Source: Actinomadura_E scrupuli (GTDB lineage: Bacteria > Actinomycetota > Actinomycetes > Streptosporangiales > Streptosporangiaceae). Taken from it: DNA of 64,000 nucleotides. Positions 27,413 through 35,886 of the stretch are shown here, one piece after another. The number at the start of each line of letters is the position of its first letter. Position 1 is the first letter of the stretch. The translations under genes were made by a program, and so were the position numbers. The notes under the pieces are model-generated. The model made no database searches. It saw only the letters and a list, made by a program, of their open reading frames with translations, and was not told the origin of the DNA. The stretch is from NCBI RefSeq assembly GCF_050971785.1, contig NZ_JBPCCU010000001.1, forward strand, positions 1,612,001 through 1,676,000, written 5' to 3'.

Positions 27413-27669
27413 TCCCGCACCTGGTGACGGTACGCCATCGCCGTCCCGACGGCCGCGGCCTGCGGCTGTACGTCCCTGTCCTGCCGGTACTGCTGGTGCT
27501 GTCACCGCTGCTGCTGCTCGCCGTACCGGCCGGACTGGTCGCATGCCTCGCCACCCGGGTGAGCCCGGTGGGCGCGCTGCGCGGCACCGGGCAACTGCTG
27601 TGGGCGCTGCCCGGCATCCGGATCGAGATCGAGCAGGGCCGGACGGCCGTGCTGGTAAGCGTCAGCTGA
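27409..27669 (+). CDS. Small membrane protein of the DUF2089 unit
   Basis: The protein has 86 residues with one strongly hydrophobic region (residues ~21-50, VPVLPVLLVLSPLLLLAVP onward) that can form one long or two short helices; the rest is short and basic at the N-terminus. The ATG overlaps the DUF2089 stop. It has no recognised domain. Its conserved-looking position between the DUF2089 and SHOCT-like genes suggests a membrane anchor or sensor for the pair. Confidence 0.75.
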   Translation: MIPHLVTVRHRRPDGRGLRLYVPVLPVLLVLSPLLLLAVPAGLVACLATRVSPVGALRGTGQLLWALPGIRIEIEQGRTAVLVSVS

Positions 27670-27690
27670 GTCAGCGGAGAAGGAGCCACA

Positions 27691-28122
27691 GTGAACGAGC
27701 AGCGCCGCCAGATCCTGGACATGCTGGCCGAGGGCAAGATCACCGCGGATGAGGCCGAGCGGCTGATCGACGCCCTCGAACGAGAACGGCCCGAGTCGCC
27801 GCCGGGAGCCGCCTCCCGCCCGAGACCTCGACCGAAGTACCTGCGCGTGGTGGTGAGCTGGACGGACGTCTCCGGCGGTGACGGGCCAGGCCGGGTCAAC
27901 ATCCGGGTCCCGCTGCAGCTGCTGCGCGCCGGGGTCCGGCTCACGAGCCTTGTCCCTCCGCAGGCGCTCACCAAGATCAACGCGGAGCTGGCCAGCTCAG
28001 GGGTACCGATCGACCTCACTGAGCTCAAGCCGCAGCACATCGAGGAGCTCATCGAACAGCTCGACGAGGTCGACATCGACGTCGACGACCCCGGCGCCAA
28101 GGTGCGGGTGTTCTGCGAGTGA
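27691..28122 (+). CDS. SHOCT-like (YvlB/LiaX N-terminal type) protein
   Basis: The 143-residue protein begins with NEQRRQILDMLAEGKITADE, the two-helix domain that opens YvlB/LiaX-type proteins (residues ~2-30). A proline-rich linker and a ~95-residue alpha/beta domain follow (YLRVVVSWTDV, then IDLTELKPQHIEELIEQLDE and a final VRVFCE). It lacks the usual C-terminal beta-helix (DUF4097) and so is a short form. The GTG start has GAAGGAG 5 bases upstream. It is the last gene of the three-gene unit, perhaps linked to envelope stress by analogy. Confidence 0.75.
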   Translation: MNEQRRQILDMLAEGKITADEAERLIDALERERPESPPGAASRPRPRPKYLRVVVSWTDVSGGDGPGRVNIRVPLQLLRAGVRLTSLVPPQALTKINAELASSGVPIDLTELKPQHIEELIEQLDEVDIDVDDPGAKVRVFCE

Positions 28123-28270
28123 AAACAATGGCCTGGAGCGATGAACCCCCAGGTCATCGCGGATGCGCCGCCAGCAACTCGAATCCCGGACCCGCAGGTT
28201 GAGAGTCCGCTCCAGCGCCATCGAGCGCACCGCCGGAGAAGGCACCCAAAAAAGAAGAGAGGGCCATCTG

Positions 28271-29107
28271 ATGACAGCACAGCCAGCCCAGGCGATCCGC
28301 GTGCAGGGCCTGGAGAAGTCGTACAAGAAGCTGAAGGTGCTGCGCGGCGTGGACTTCGACGTGGCGCGGGGCAGCATCTTCGCCCTGCTGGGCTCGAACG
28401 GGGCCGGCAAGACCACGATCGTGAAGATCCTGTCCACGCTGCTCAAGGCCGACGCGGGGACTGCCGGCGTCAACGGCTTCGATGTCGTCACGCAGGCTGC
28501 GGACGTACGGGAGTCCATCAGCCTCACCGGGCAGTTCGCGGCCGTGGACGAAATCCTCACCGGGCGGGAGAATCTCGTGCTGGTCGCCCAGTTGCGGCAC
28601 CTCAAGGCGCCGGGCACCATCGCGGATGACCTGCTCGATCGCTTCTCGCTGACCGACGCGGCCTCGCGGAAGGTGTCGACGTATTCGGGTGGCATGCGCC
28701 GCCGGCTCGACATCGCGATGAGCCTCATCGGGAATCCGCCGGTCATCTTCCTCGACGAGCCGACGACCGGGCTCGATCCCCAGGGGCGCATCGAGGTGTG
28801 GCAGGCCGTCAAGGAACTCGCCGGGCGCGGCACGACGGTGCTGCTCACGACGCAGTACCTGGACGAGGCCGAACAACTCGCCGACCGGATCGCGATCCTC
28901 CACGGGGGCCGGATCATCGTGAACGGCACCCTCACCGAGCTCAGGCAACTGCTCCCGCCCGCCAAGGTCGAATACGTCGAGAAGCAGCCGACCCTCGAGG
29001 ACGTCTTCTTCGCCATCGTCGGTGACGCCAACGGCGGCAAGGACGACGCCGGCCAGGACGAGGCCGACAATGACCGCAGCGTCGGCACGACGAGTAAGGA
29101 ACAATGA
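28271..29107 (+). CDS. DrrA-type ABC exporter ATPase, compact form
   Basis: This 278-residue ATPase is like daunorubicin-resistance DrrA: Walker A GSNGAGKTTI, signature YSGGMRRRLDIA, Walker B VIFLDEPTTGLDP and the family-typical C-terminal motif KQPTLEDVFFAIVG. DrrA homologues are usually ~310-330 residues; here the linker between the NTPase core and the LEDVF motif is short. The ATG at 28271 has a purine-rich GAGAGGG upstream; the frame is open to 28163 without coding character. It overlaps the permease gene (ATGA). Its target is probably a hydrophobic drug or metabolite. Confidence 0.9.
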   Translation: MTAQPAQAIRVQGLEKSYKKLKVLRGVDFDVARGSIFALLGSNGAGKTTIVKILSTLLKADAGTAGVNGFDVVTQAADVRESISLTGQFAAVDEILTGRENLVLVAQLRHLKAPGTIADDLLDRFSLTDAASRKVSTYSGGMRRRLDIAMSLIGNPPVIFLDEPTTGLDPQGRIEVWQAVKELAGRGTTVLLTTQYLDEAEQLADRIAILHGGRIIVNGTLTELRQLLPPAKVEYVEKQPTLEDVFFAIVGDANGGKDDAGQDEADNDRSVGTTSKEQ

Positions 29108-29868
29108 TGACCAAGCATTTCTTCGGTGACACCGCCGTTCTACTGAAGCGGTCTCTGCGTCACATCATGCGCAGCCCGGACACCATCATCACGACCACGA
29201 TCATGCCGATCGCCTTCATGCTGCTGTTCGTCTACGTGTTCGGCGGCGCGATCCAATCCGGATCGGGTTCGTATGTGAACTACCTCCTGCCCGGCATTCT
29301 GCTCATCACGATTGCCTCGGGCATCTCCTACACCGCATTCCGGCTCTTCCTGGATATGAAGAGCGGAATCTTCGAGCGATTCCAGTCCCTGCCGATCGCA
29401 CGGTCGTCCGTGCTGTGGGCCCACGTGCTGACCTCGCTGGTCGCCAATCTGATCTCGCTCGTGGTCGTCGTGCTCGTCGCCCTCCTCATGGGCTTCCGCT
29501 CGGGGGCGGGAGTGCCGGCATGGCTCGCGGTCGCGGGCATCCTGGGCCTGTTCACCCTGACGTTGACCTGGCTCGCCGTCATCCCCGGTCTCTCCGCGCA
29601 GTCCGCGGACGGCGCGAGCGCGTTCTCCTACCCGCTCATCTTCCTGCCGTTCGTGAGCTCGGCATTCGTGCCCACCCACACCATGCCCGGCCCGGTGCGC
29701 GCCTTCGCCGACCACCAGCCGGTGACGTCCATCGTCAACACGATCCGGGACCTGTTCGCACAGCAGCCGGTCGGCAACGGCATCTGGACCGCCCTCGCCT
29801 GGTGTCTCGGCATCCTCATCGTCGCGTACGCCCTCGCCACGGCCACCTACCACCGCAAAATCACCTGA
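29104..29868 (+). CDS. DrrB-type ABC-2 permease
   Basis: This 254-residue protein has six predicted membrane helices, the standard ABC-2 exporter half-permease. The N-terminal SLRHIMRSPDTIITTTIMPI and the central SGIFERFQSLPIARSSVLWA coupling segment are characteristic of DrrB proteins. The start overlaps the ATPase stop. With its partner it forms a complete exporter. No biosynthetic genes are adjacent, so self-resistance to a product made here is not indicated. Confidence 0.92.
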   Translation: MMTKHFFGDTAVLLKRSLRHIMRSPDTIITTTIMPIAFMLLFVYVFGGAIQSGSGSYVNYLLPGILLITIASGISYTAFRLFLDMKSGIFERFQSLPIARSSVLWAHVLTSLVANLISLVVVVLVALLMGFRSGAGVPAWLAVAGILGLFTLTLTWLAVIPGLSAQSADGASAFSYPLIFLPFVSSAFVPTHTMPGPVRAFADHQPVTSIVNTIRDLFAQQPVGNGIWTALAWCLGILIVAYALATATYHRKIT

Positions 29869-30199
29869 CAGGGCCGACATCCCGCCCGCAGAGCAAAGCG
29901 CTTCTCGGCGCGTTCTCTTTTCTCCAGCCGGCTGGGATATCTGGCGTCAAAATAGCGGCAACGCCGCCAATGAACAGAGATCACCGCGGCGCGAATCGAA
30001 CACGCGGGTACTTCCCGGACGTGACCGCCCTGCCCCCTGCCAAAAAACCCAAGCGCTAAGCCTCGGTTTTGGGCTGGCGGGGCAGGGGTACGCCTCCTGG
30101 GGTAGTCGGGTGTAGCACACGACACCGGCACTGAAATGCGTGAAGGAATCCTTCGCACGCCTACGACAATTGGCTCAACAAGCGTGAAGGAGCTTCACC
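29869..30199. other. Intergenic region with a possible hairpin and repeat motifs
   Basis: No gene is seen. CCCTGCCCC (30028-30036) and GGGGCAGGG (30079-30087) are inverted and flanked by further partly pairing bases, so a long stem may form 160 bases after the DrrB stop. The right end holds the GTGAAGGA palindromes described separately. Confidence 0.5.
30138..30198. promoter_or_regulatory. Paired GCGTGAAGGA repeats, each within a palindrome
   Basis: GCGTGAAGGA occurs at 30138-30147 and 30182-30191, 44 bases apart. Each copy is the left half of a perfect dyad: GAAGGA-A-TCCTTC (30142-30154) and GTGAAG-GAG-CTTCAC (30184-30198). The second contains the AAGGAG Shine-Dalgarno of the next gene, so a bound repressor or an RNA hairpin could block translation start. 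Confidence 0.5.
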
Positions 30200-30949
30200 A
30201 TGCGAATCGCCGTAGCCGGTGCGACCGGCAATATCGGTGGCCGCACTGCCTCGTTCCTTGAGCGGGAGGGGCACGCGGTGGTACGTATCAGCCGCTCTCT
30301 CGGCATTGATCTGATTACGGGCCAGGGTTTGGACGCGGCGCTCGAAGGGGTTGACGCGGTGGTCGACGCCACCAGCTCGCCGCCGATCGGCCCCGACGAG
30401 ACGCGCGAGTATTTCGGCACCACCACGACAAATCTTCTCGCTGCGGAAGAGCGCGCGGGCGTGCGTCATCACGTACTGCTGTCGATCGTCGGAATCCACC
30501 GGATGAAAGGCGGTACCGCCCACTACTCGGGTAAGCGCGAGCAAGAGCGCCTGATCGAGGAGGGCCGGGTGCCCTGGACGATTGTGCCGGCCACGCAATT
30601 CCACGACTTCGCGGCGTTGGCCACCAGTTGGACCGAACGCGACGGCGTCGCCACCATCGCCCCGCTACTGGTGCAGCCGATCGCACCCGACGACGTGGCT
30701 CATGTCCTGGCCGAGGTCGCCACTGGGGAGCCGCAGGGCCGCTACGTCGATGTCGCCGGTCCCGAGACGCAAGACCTGGTCGACATGGCCCGCCGCACCA
30801 ACGACGTTCTCGGGCGCGAGGTGAAGCTCGTTCCCACGTGGTCGGGTCCCCACGATGAGTCGATGGCCGGCAATGTCTTGCTGCCCGGCGAGAACGCCCG
30901 CATCGCCCCGACGACCTTCGACCAGTGGCTGGCGACCGGCGCGCGATAG
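30200..30949 (+). CDS. NmrA/SDR-like NAD(P)-binding protein
   Basis: The 249-residue protein has a Rossmann fold with the GxxGxxG motif AGATGNIGG (residues ~6-14), belonging to the atypical short-chain dehydrogenase/NmrA group, with VRHHVLLSIVGIHRM as the usual active-site strand and GTAHYSGKREQERL containing the YxxxK pair. It may reduce a small carbonyl compound or sense redox through NAD(P). The ATG has AAGGAG 7 bases upstream, located within a palindrome. A cupin gene follows after 11 bases, so they are co-transcribed. Confidence 0.87.
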   Translation: MRIAVAGATGNIGGRTASFLEREGHAVVRISRSLGIDLITGQGLDAALEGVDAVVDATSSPPIGPDETREYFGTTTTNLLAAEERAGVRHHVLLSIVGIHRMKGGTAHYSGKREQERLIEEGRVPWTIVPATQFHDFAALATSWTERDGVATIAPLLVQPIAPDDVAHVLAEVATGEPQGRYVDVAGPETQDLVDMARRTNDVLGREVKLVPTWSGPHDESMAGNVLLPGENARIAPTTFDQWLATGAR

Positions 30950-30960
30950 GAGAGACGACG

Positions 30961-31383
30961 ATGTCGAAACAGGACGTCGATGACAAGTTGCGGGACGCGA
31001 TGACCGTGCTTCAGAGCGTCACCCCGGCCTTTCTGCCGACGGAGGGGGAGGTGATGACCCTGGCGATCGAGTGGCCGCCCGGTGATCCCGGGCTCCCGCC
31101 GCACCGCCACCCCGGCGGGCCCTGTTTCGGCTACGTGCTGGAGGGCGAAATGGTCTTCGAGCTGGAAGGTGAACCGCCGCGAGTGATCAAGGCCGGGGAG
31201 GCGTTCTGGGAACCCGGGGGGGACGTGATCCACTATCAGGACGCCAACCACCGCACCGACGTCCCGCTGCGCTTCCTCGTGACCATGATCATGTCTGCCG
31301 GGCAGCCGATGCTCGTCTTGGTGGACGACCTCGAACTGGAGCAGAGCGGTTGGTCGAGACGGTCACCCGGCTCATCGACCTGA
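30961..31383 (+). CDS. Single-domain cupin
   Basis: The protein has 140 residues from the ATG at 30961, preceded by AGGAGA. The cupin motif 1 is PPHRHPGGPCFGYVLEGEM and motif 2 is GEAFWEPGGDVIHYQDANH; the HxH, Glu and late His are consistent with one metal ion. Such proteins, often beside NmrA/SDR genes, are small isomerases, dioxygenases or sensors. The final residues (SGWSRRSPGSST) are unlike a normal cupin end, so a late frameshift is possible. The gene is convergent with the nucleoside hydrolase gene. Confidence 0.82.
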   Translation: MSKQDVDDKLRDAMTVLQSVTPAFLPTEGEVMTLAIEWPPGDPGLPPHRHPGGPCFGYVLEGEMVFELEGEPPRVIKAGEAFWEPGGDVIHYQDANHRTDVPLRFLVTMIMSAGQPMLVLVDDLELEQSGWSRRSPGSST

Positions 31384-31399
31384 ACACCCGTACACGGGC

Positions 31400-32356
31400 T
31401 CAGACCCCGGAACGGCCGTCCAGGGCCCCGAGGCGGCTCACCAGGAGGTCCACGAACCTGGGGTGGTCGAAATCGAGGGCCACGTGGGTGTTGGGGGCAT
31501 GGCCGGTGACGCCGTGGACGTCCACCACGGTGGTGCCACGGGTCGGGCCCTGGCCGTACTCCACCTCCACGTACAGATGGCCGGTGTGCACGATGCCGGG
31601 CGTGATCACCTCGGCCACCGCCAGCGCATCGTGCTGATGGGTGTCCGTCGTGCCGTAGCGCTCCTGGTGGAAGCGGCTGTAGAAGTCCACCGCCTCCGCG
31701 GCGAACCGTGCGACGCGGCCGCCGGTCCGCAGCACGTCCACGTCCTGCGGGGTCACCACCGAGCGGTCCGTCACGTCCAGGCCGACCATGGTCAGCGGGA
31801 GACCGGCGGCGAAGACTCGATGCGCGGCCTCCGGGTCGGACCAGACGTTGAACTCGCTGGTGGGTGTCATGTTGCCGCCGCGGGCCGCGCCGCCCATCAC
31901 CACGAGCCTGCCGATCCGGGCGGCGGCGGCCGGGTGGGTGGCGACGAGCAGTGCGATGTTGGTCAGCGGGCCGATCGCGATGATGGTCACCGGCTCCGCG
32001 GAGGCCAGCAGGCGTCCGGCGATGAAGTCGACGGCATGTGCGTCCAACGGGCGGCTGCTGGGTGGCGGCAGCGGGAGGCCGCCCAGTCCGTCGGCGCCGT
32101 GGACGTACTCTGCGGTCCTGGGGGCCGCACGGATCAGCCCGCGCGCGGCACCCGCGGCCACCGGGACGTCGGTACGGCCCGCCAGTTCCAGAATCCGCAG
32201 CGCGTTGGCGGTGGTGTTGGCCAGGCTGGTGTTGCCGGCGACGCTGGTGACACCGATCAGGTCGACCTCGGGGCTGCCCAGGGCGAGGAGCAGCGCCAGG
32301 GCATCGTCCAGGCCGGGATCGGTGTCGATGATGACGGGCGTTGGGGGGCTGGTCAC
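31400..32356 (-). CDS. Nucleoside hydrolase (inosine/uridine-preferring type)
   Basis: This 318-residue enzyme hydrolyses the N-glycosidic bond of ribonucleosides to base and ribose. The calcium-binding signature is IIDTDPGLDDALALLLALG near the N-terminus, and the late metal/ribose motif is THQHDALAVAEV. GTG at 32356 overlaps the ribokinase stop (GTGA), which fixes the start. It is the last gene of the LacI-controlled operon, where its ribose product would be phosphorylated by the adjacent ribokinase. The base specificity is not readable. Confidence 0.93.
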   Translation of the reverse strand: MTSPPTPVIIDTDPGLDDALALLLALGSPEVDLIGVTSVAGNTSLANTTANALRILELAGRTDVPVAAGAARGLIRAAPRTAEYVHGADGLGGLPLPPPSSRPLDAHAVDFIAGRLLASAEPVTIIAIGPLTNIALLVATHPAAAARIGRLVVMGGAARGGNMTPTSEFNVWSDPEAAHRVFAAGLPLTMVGLDVTDRSVVTPQDVDVLRTGGRVARFAAEAVDFYSRFHQERYGTTDTHQHDALAVAEVITPGIVHTGHLYVEVEYGQGPTRGTTVVDVHGVTGHAPNTHVALDFDHPRFVDLLVSRLGALDGRSGV

Positions 32357-33195
32357 GTGACTCTCCAGTCGTCTACTTGGGCGGCCGTCGGCATGGCGGT
32401 CTGTGCGCCTTCGCGGGTGACCGTCAGGGCCGCGGCCACACATGCCCGTTGCAGGGCGTCGCCGGGCCGCCTGCCCTCGACCAGGCCGACCACGAATGCG
32501 GCGACGAAGGTGTCGCCGGCGCCCACGGTGTTCACGGCTGTGACGGCGGGCGCCGCCGCGCGCGCCAGTTGTTCGCCGTCCTTCAGCAGCACGGCACCGG
32601 CCGCTCCCAGGGTGAGGGCGATCATGGCGCTGGTCGGTGGCAGGGCGGCGTGTTCGGTCTCGTTGACGACGATGACGTCGGCGCGGGCGAGCGCTTCGGG
32701 TGGAACGGGTAGGGCAGGGGCGGCGTTGAGGCAGAACAGACCGCGCGTGGCCTGTGCCGCCTGGGCGACGGCGCCGCCGGGAATCTCCAACTGGCAGATC
32801 ACCGCGTCGGCGTCGCCGATGTCGAGGTCGTCCAGGTCCAGCAGGGCGTTCGCGCCAGGGTGGACCGCGATCTGGTTCTCGCCGGTGTCGTCCACCAGGA
32901 TCATCGCGATGCCGGTGGGAGAGTCGGCCTGGCCGACCAGGGTCAGGTCCACCCCGGCCGCACGCAGGTTGCCGAGCGCCACCTCGGCGTAGGCGTCCGC
33001 GCCGGTCCGGCCGACCATGCGGACCTCGGCCCCGAGCCGGGCGGCTGCCAGGGCCTGGTTGGCCCCTTTGCCGCCCGGACTCTGGGTGAGATTCCGGCCC
33101 GTGATCGTCTCCCCGGGGTGCGGGAGGTGGTCACAGCGCAGGGTCAGATCGACGTTCAGGCTGCCTACGACAGCGATGCCGGGCCGGCGGCTCAC
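32353..33195 (-). CDS. rbsK: Ribokinase (PfkB family)
   Basis: The 280-residue PfkB-family sugar kinase has the N-terminal substrate motif AVVGSLNVDLTLRCDHLPHP, the glycine-rich SPGGKGANQALAAARLGAEV, and the C-terminal catalytic NTVGAGDTFVAAFVVGLVEG, where the Asp is the base. This pattern is ribokinase-like and not adenosine kinase-like. The GTG at 33195 overlaps the binding-protein stop. It should convert ribose released by the nucleoside hydrolase into ribose 5-phosphate. No dedicated ribose permease is present, which fits internal ribose release. Confidence 0.9.
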   Translation of the reverse strand: MSRRPGIAVVGSLNVDLTLRCDHLPHPGETITGRNLTQSPGGKGANQALAAARLGAEVRMVGRTGADAYAEVALGNLRAAGVDLTLVGQADSPTGIAMILVDDTGENQIAVHPGANALLDLDDLDIGDADAVICQLEIPGGAVAQAAQATRGLFCLNAAPALPVPPEALARADVIVVNETEHAALPPTSAMIALTLGAAGAVLLKDGEQLARAAAPAVTAVNTVGAGDTFVAAFVVGLVEGRRPGDALQRACVAAALTVTREGAQTAMPTAAQVDDWRVT

Positions 33196-34193
33196 TTGCC
33201 CACGTACTGGTTGGTGTAGTACTCCGAGGGCGGCAGTACCTTGTCGAGCTGGCCGGCGTCCTTCAGCGCCTGGCCGAGCTGGGTCCACTGCGCGTCCGTG
33301 GCGGTGAACAGGCCGCTGGGACCCTTCAGCAGCGGGATCGTGGCCTTCCACTGCGCCAGGTCCGTGGCATATTCGGTGGTCTTGAGCTTGTGGAAGGTCT
33401 CGTAGGCCTTGACGGCGGCCTCAGGGTTCGCCATCGCCCACTCGGTGGCCTTCGCGGTGGCGGTCAGCCACTTGCGGGCGAGCTCGGGGTTCTTCTGCAG
33501 CCACCGCTTGTTGCCGGCGTAGTTCGCGATGGGGACGTCGGGGGCCCCGGCGGCGGTGGCGAGCAGCGTCGCCGGCTGCTTGCCGGTCGCCTTGAAGTAT
33601 GCGGGCGGCGCGAAGTTGGTGGTGTTGGTGGCGACGTCGATCTTGTTCGCGAGGAGCAGCGGGACGTCGCTGTCGGTAGCGGTGACCTGCTGGATGTCCT
33701 TGGCGGTCAGACCGGCCTTCTTGAGCACCACGCTCAGCATCGCCTTGGTCCACGCGTCGTCGAAGACGCCGACCCTCATGCCCTTGAGCGAGGCACTGGT
33801 GATCTTCTTGCCGGTGGCGGTGAAGAAGCCCCAGTTGTTGCTCTGCGTCATGTTCGCGATGGAGACGATCGGCAGTCCCTCCTTGGCCGCGAACATCTGG
33901 TCGGTCAGCGTGGTCTCGGCGATGTCAGCCTGGCCGCTGGCGACGAGCTTGACCGCCGAGGAGTTGTCGGGCGGCGGCACCAGCGAGACCTGAAGACCTT
34001 CCGCCTTGTAGAAGCCGTTGCTGATGCCGACGGTGAGGGGAACCCAGGTGATGTCCGGGGCGATCCAGCCGGGGGCCACGTTCACCTTGGTGAGGCCGCC
34101 GGCGGTCTGGGCACCCGAGTCGGAACCGCCGCAGGCCGCCACCAGCGAGAGCGGTAGGAGAGCACTTGCGACGAACCACTTGGAGATCTTCAT
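33192..34193 (-). CDS. ABC importer substrate-binding lipoprotein (NMT1/THI5-like)
   Basis: This 333-residue lipoprotein has the signal peptide MKISKWFVASALLPLSLVAAC with the lipobox LVAAC, so it is anchored outside the membrane. The mature part resembles the NMT1/SsuA type of binding proteins (WVPLTVGISNGFYKAEGL at the start; SAVKLVASGQADIAETTL). That family binds pyrimidines, thiamine precursors, sulfonates or nitriles rather than the usual BmpA-type nucleosides. The gene sits 3 bases after the permease and is followed by ribokinase, so the ligand is likely a ribosylated or pyrimidine-like compound. Confidence 0.9.
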   Translation of the reverse strand: MKISKWFVASALLPLSLVAACGGSDSGAQTAGGLTKVNVAPGWIAPDITWVPLTVGISNGFYKAEGLQVSLVPPPDNSSAVKLVASGQADIAETTLTDQMFAAKEGLPIVSIANMTQSNNWGFFTATGKKITSASLKGMRVGVFDDAWTKAMLSVVLKKAGLTAKDIQQVTATDSDVPLLLANKIDVATNTTNFAPPAYFKATGKQPATLLATAAGAPDVPIANYAGNKRWLQKNPELARKWLTATAKATEWAMANPEAAVKAYETFHKLKTTEYATDLAQWKATIPLLKGPSGLFTATDAQWTQLGQALKDAGQLDKVLPPSEYYTNQYVGK

Positions 34194-34196
34194 AGG

Positions 34197-35021
34197 TCAG
34201 CCTTTCGTTTCTGCGGGTGCGGTACGGCGGAACTCTGCGGGTGTGGTGCGGCGGAACCAGCGGCGGGCCGTTCCCCGGGTTCGCCAGGGAGTGAAGACGC
34301 GTTCGAGGATCGTCATCAGTAGGAAGCCGCCGAGGCCGATCGTGGTGAGCAGCAGGACGTCGGCGTAGACACCGGCGGTGTCCAGCCGGGAGTTCTTCAG
34401 CAGCAGGTCCTTACCGAGGCCAGGCGTGATGGAGGCGGTCCACTCGCCGATCACCGCGCCGGTGACGGCGTACGCGGCACCCAGCTTCAGCGCGGAGAAC
34501 AGCGGGGTGAGGGTGGCCGGGAGGCGTACCAGCAGGAAGATCTTGGCCGGTCCCGCGCCCATGGAGCGGGCGAGGTTGACCATGCCGTGGTCGATGCTGT
34601 TCAACCCGTCCAGCACGTTGACGACCACCGGGAAGAAGACGATCAGGCCGACGATCACTAGTTTGGGGGCCAGGCCGTAGCCGAGGATGATCACCAGGGG
34701 TGCCGCGATGGCCACGATGGGGACGGCCTGGGTGGCGATCAGGATCGGGTACAGAACCCGGTGCACGATCGTCACGTGCGCCATCGCGACGGCGAGCAGG
34801 AAGCCCGTCCCGGTACCGGTGACGAAGCCGACCACAGACTCGTACAGGGTCTGCCCGGCCAGCGAATGGACGTTGGCCCAGTCATCCCTCAGGGCCTGCC
34901 AGGTCTGTTGCGGGCTGGGAAGTACGTAGGACTGGACGTGGAGGATGCTCACCGCGAACTGCCAGACCGCCAGCACGAGCAGGACGGCGAGCAGCGGCGT
35001 CGCCGACCGGAGGGCTCTCAT
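34197..35021 (-). CDS. ABC importer permease (BPD type)
   Basis: This 274-residue membrane protein has about six helices and the EAA-type cytoplasmic loop (VNLARSMGAGPAKIFLLVRL), typical of SsuC/ThiX permeases. The ATG at 35021 overlaps the ATPase stop, which rejects the longer frame from 35258. The C-terminal tail is short and Arg-rich with a direct repeat (WFRRTTPAEFRRTAPAE). It forms the channel of the importer with a single permease gene, probably as a homodimer. Confidence 0.92.
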   Translation of the reverse strand: MRALRSATPLLAVLLVLAVWQFAVSILHVQSYVLPSPQQTWQALRDDWANVHSLAGQTLYESVVGFVTGTGTGFLLAVAMAHVTIVHRVLYPILIATQAVPIVAIAAPLVIILGYGLAPKLVIVGLIVFFPVVVNVLDGLNSIDHGMVNLARSMGAGPAKIFLLVRLPATLTPLFSALKLGAAYAVTGAVIGEWTASITPGLGKDLLLKNSRLDTAGVYADVLLLTTIGLGGFLLMTILERVFTPWRTRGTARRWFRRTTPAEFRRTAPAETKG

Positions 35022-35776
35022 TCGGCCTCCTTGTGGTACAGGCCGGACAGCACCTGGCTCTTGAGCTTCATGAACTCCGGGGTCATCAGGGTGTCCACGG
35101 TCCGCGGTCTGGGCACGGCGACCTCGTGTACGGCCTGGATGCGACCCGGCCGCGCCGACATGACGACCACGCGGTCGGCCAGGAAGACCGCCTCGTCCAC
35201 GTCGTGTGTGATGAACAGGACCGTGCGTCCCGAGTCGGCCCAGACCTCCAGGAGCCACTGCTGCATCTCCAGGCGGGTCTGCGCGTCCAGGGCGCCGAAC
35301 GGCTCGTCCAGCAGCAGAACGTCCTTGTGGAAGGCGAGCGTGCGCATCAACGCCACGCGCTGCCGCATGCCGCCGGAGAGGGCGTGCGGGTAGTGGTCGA
35401 CGAAGTCGCCCAGGCCGTACCTGGCGGCCAGTTCCCGCGCGGCCGCCCGGTCCGCCTTGGTGGCACGGCCGGTCAGCGCGGCGCCCAGCACGATGTTGCC
35501 GGTGACCGTGCGCCAGGGGATCAGCAGGTCCTTCTGGAACATGTAGCCGACATGGCCGGGCTTGCCGGCGATGTCCGCACCGTCCATCATCACGTGGCCG
35601 GAGGCCGGCTGCTGCAGACCCGCGATCACGTTCATCAGGGTGGTCTTGCCGCAGCCGGACGGGCCGACGAAGGTGACGAACTCCCCGTTCTTGACCTCGA
35701 GATCGATCTTGGCCAGGGCAAGTGTCTCGCCGAACCTGGCCTCGACGCTGTTGATGGTGAGCTTGGTGTCCGTCAT
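35018..35776 (-). CDS. ABC importer ATPase (SsuB/TauB-like)
   Basis: This 252-residue ATPase has Walker A GPSGCGKTTL, Q-loop FQKDLLIPWRT, signature LSGGMRQRVAL, Walker B VLLLDEPFGALD and switch His in FITHDVDEAV, the standard set for nitrate/sulfonate/taurine-class importers. The start is the ATG at 35776, 110 bases after the ADP-ribosylglycohydrolase gene. A long upstream extension is a shadow of that gene. It energises uptake of the ligand bound by the adjacent lipoprotein. Confidence 0.92.
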   Translation of the reverse strand: MTDTKLTINSVEARFGETLALAKIDLEVKNGEFVTFVGPSGCGKTTLMNVIAGLQQPASGHVMMDGADIAGKPGHVGYMFQKDLLIPWRTVTGNIVLGAALTGRATKADRAAARELAARYGLGDFVDHYPHALSGGMRQRVALMRTLAFHKDVLLLDEPFGALDAQTRLEMQQWLLEVWADSGRTVLFITHDVDEAVFLADRVVVMSARPGRIQAVHEVAVPRPRTVDTLMTPEFMKLKSQVLSGLYHKEAE

Positions 35777-35886
35777 GACGGCGTCCCGAGGGCGCCGCGG
35801 GCCACCGGTTCGGTGGGCAGGAGGTCCATCCTTATCTCCGTTGATCGAGAGATTCGTTGACAGGGGCCATGCGGGCCGGCGGTCCG

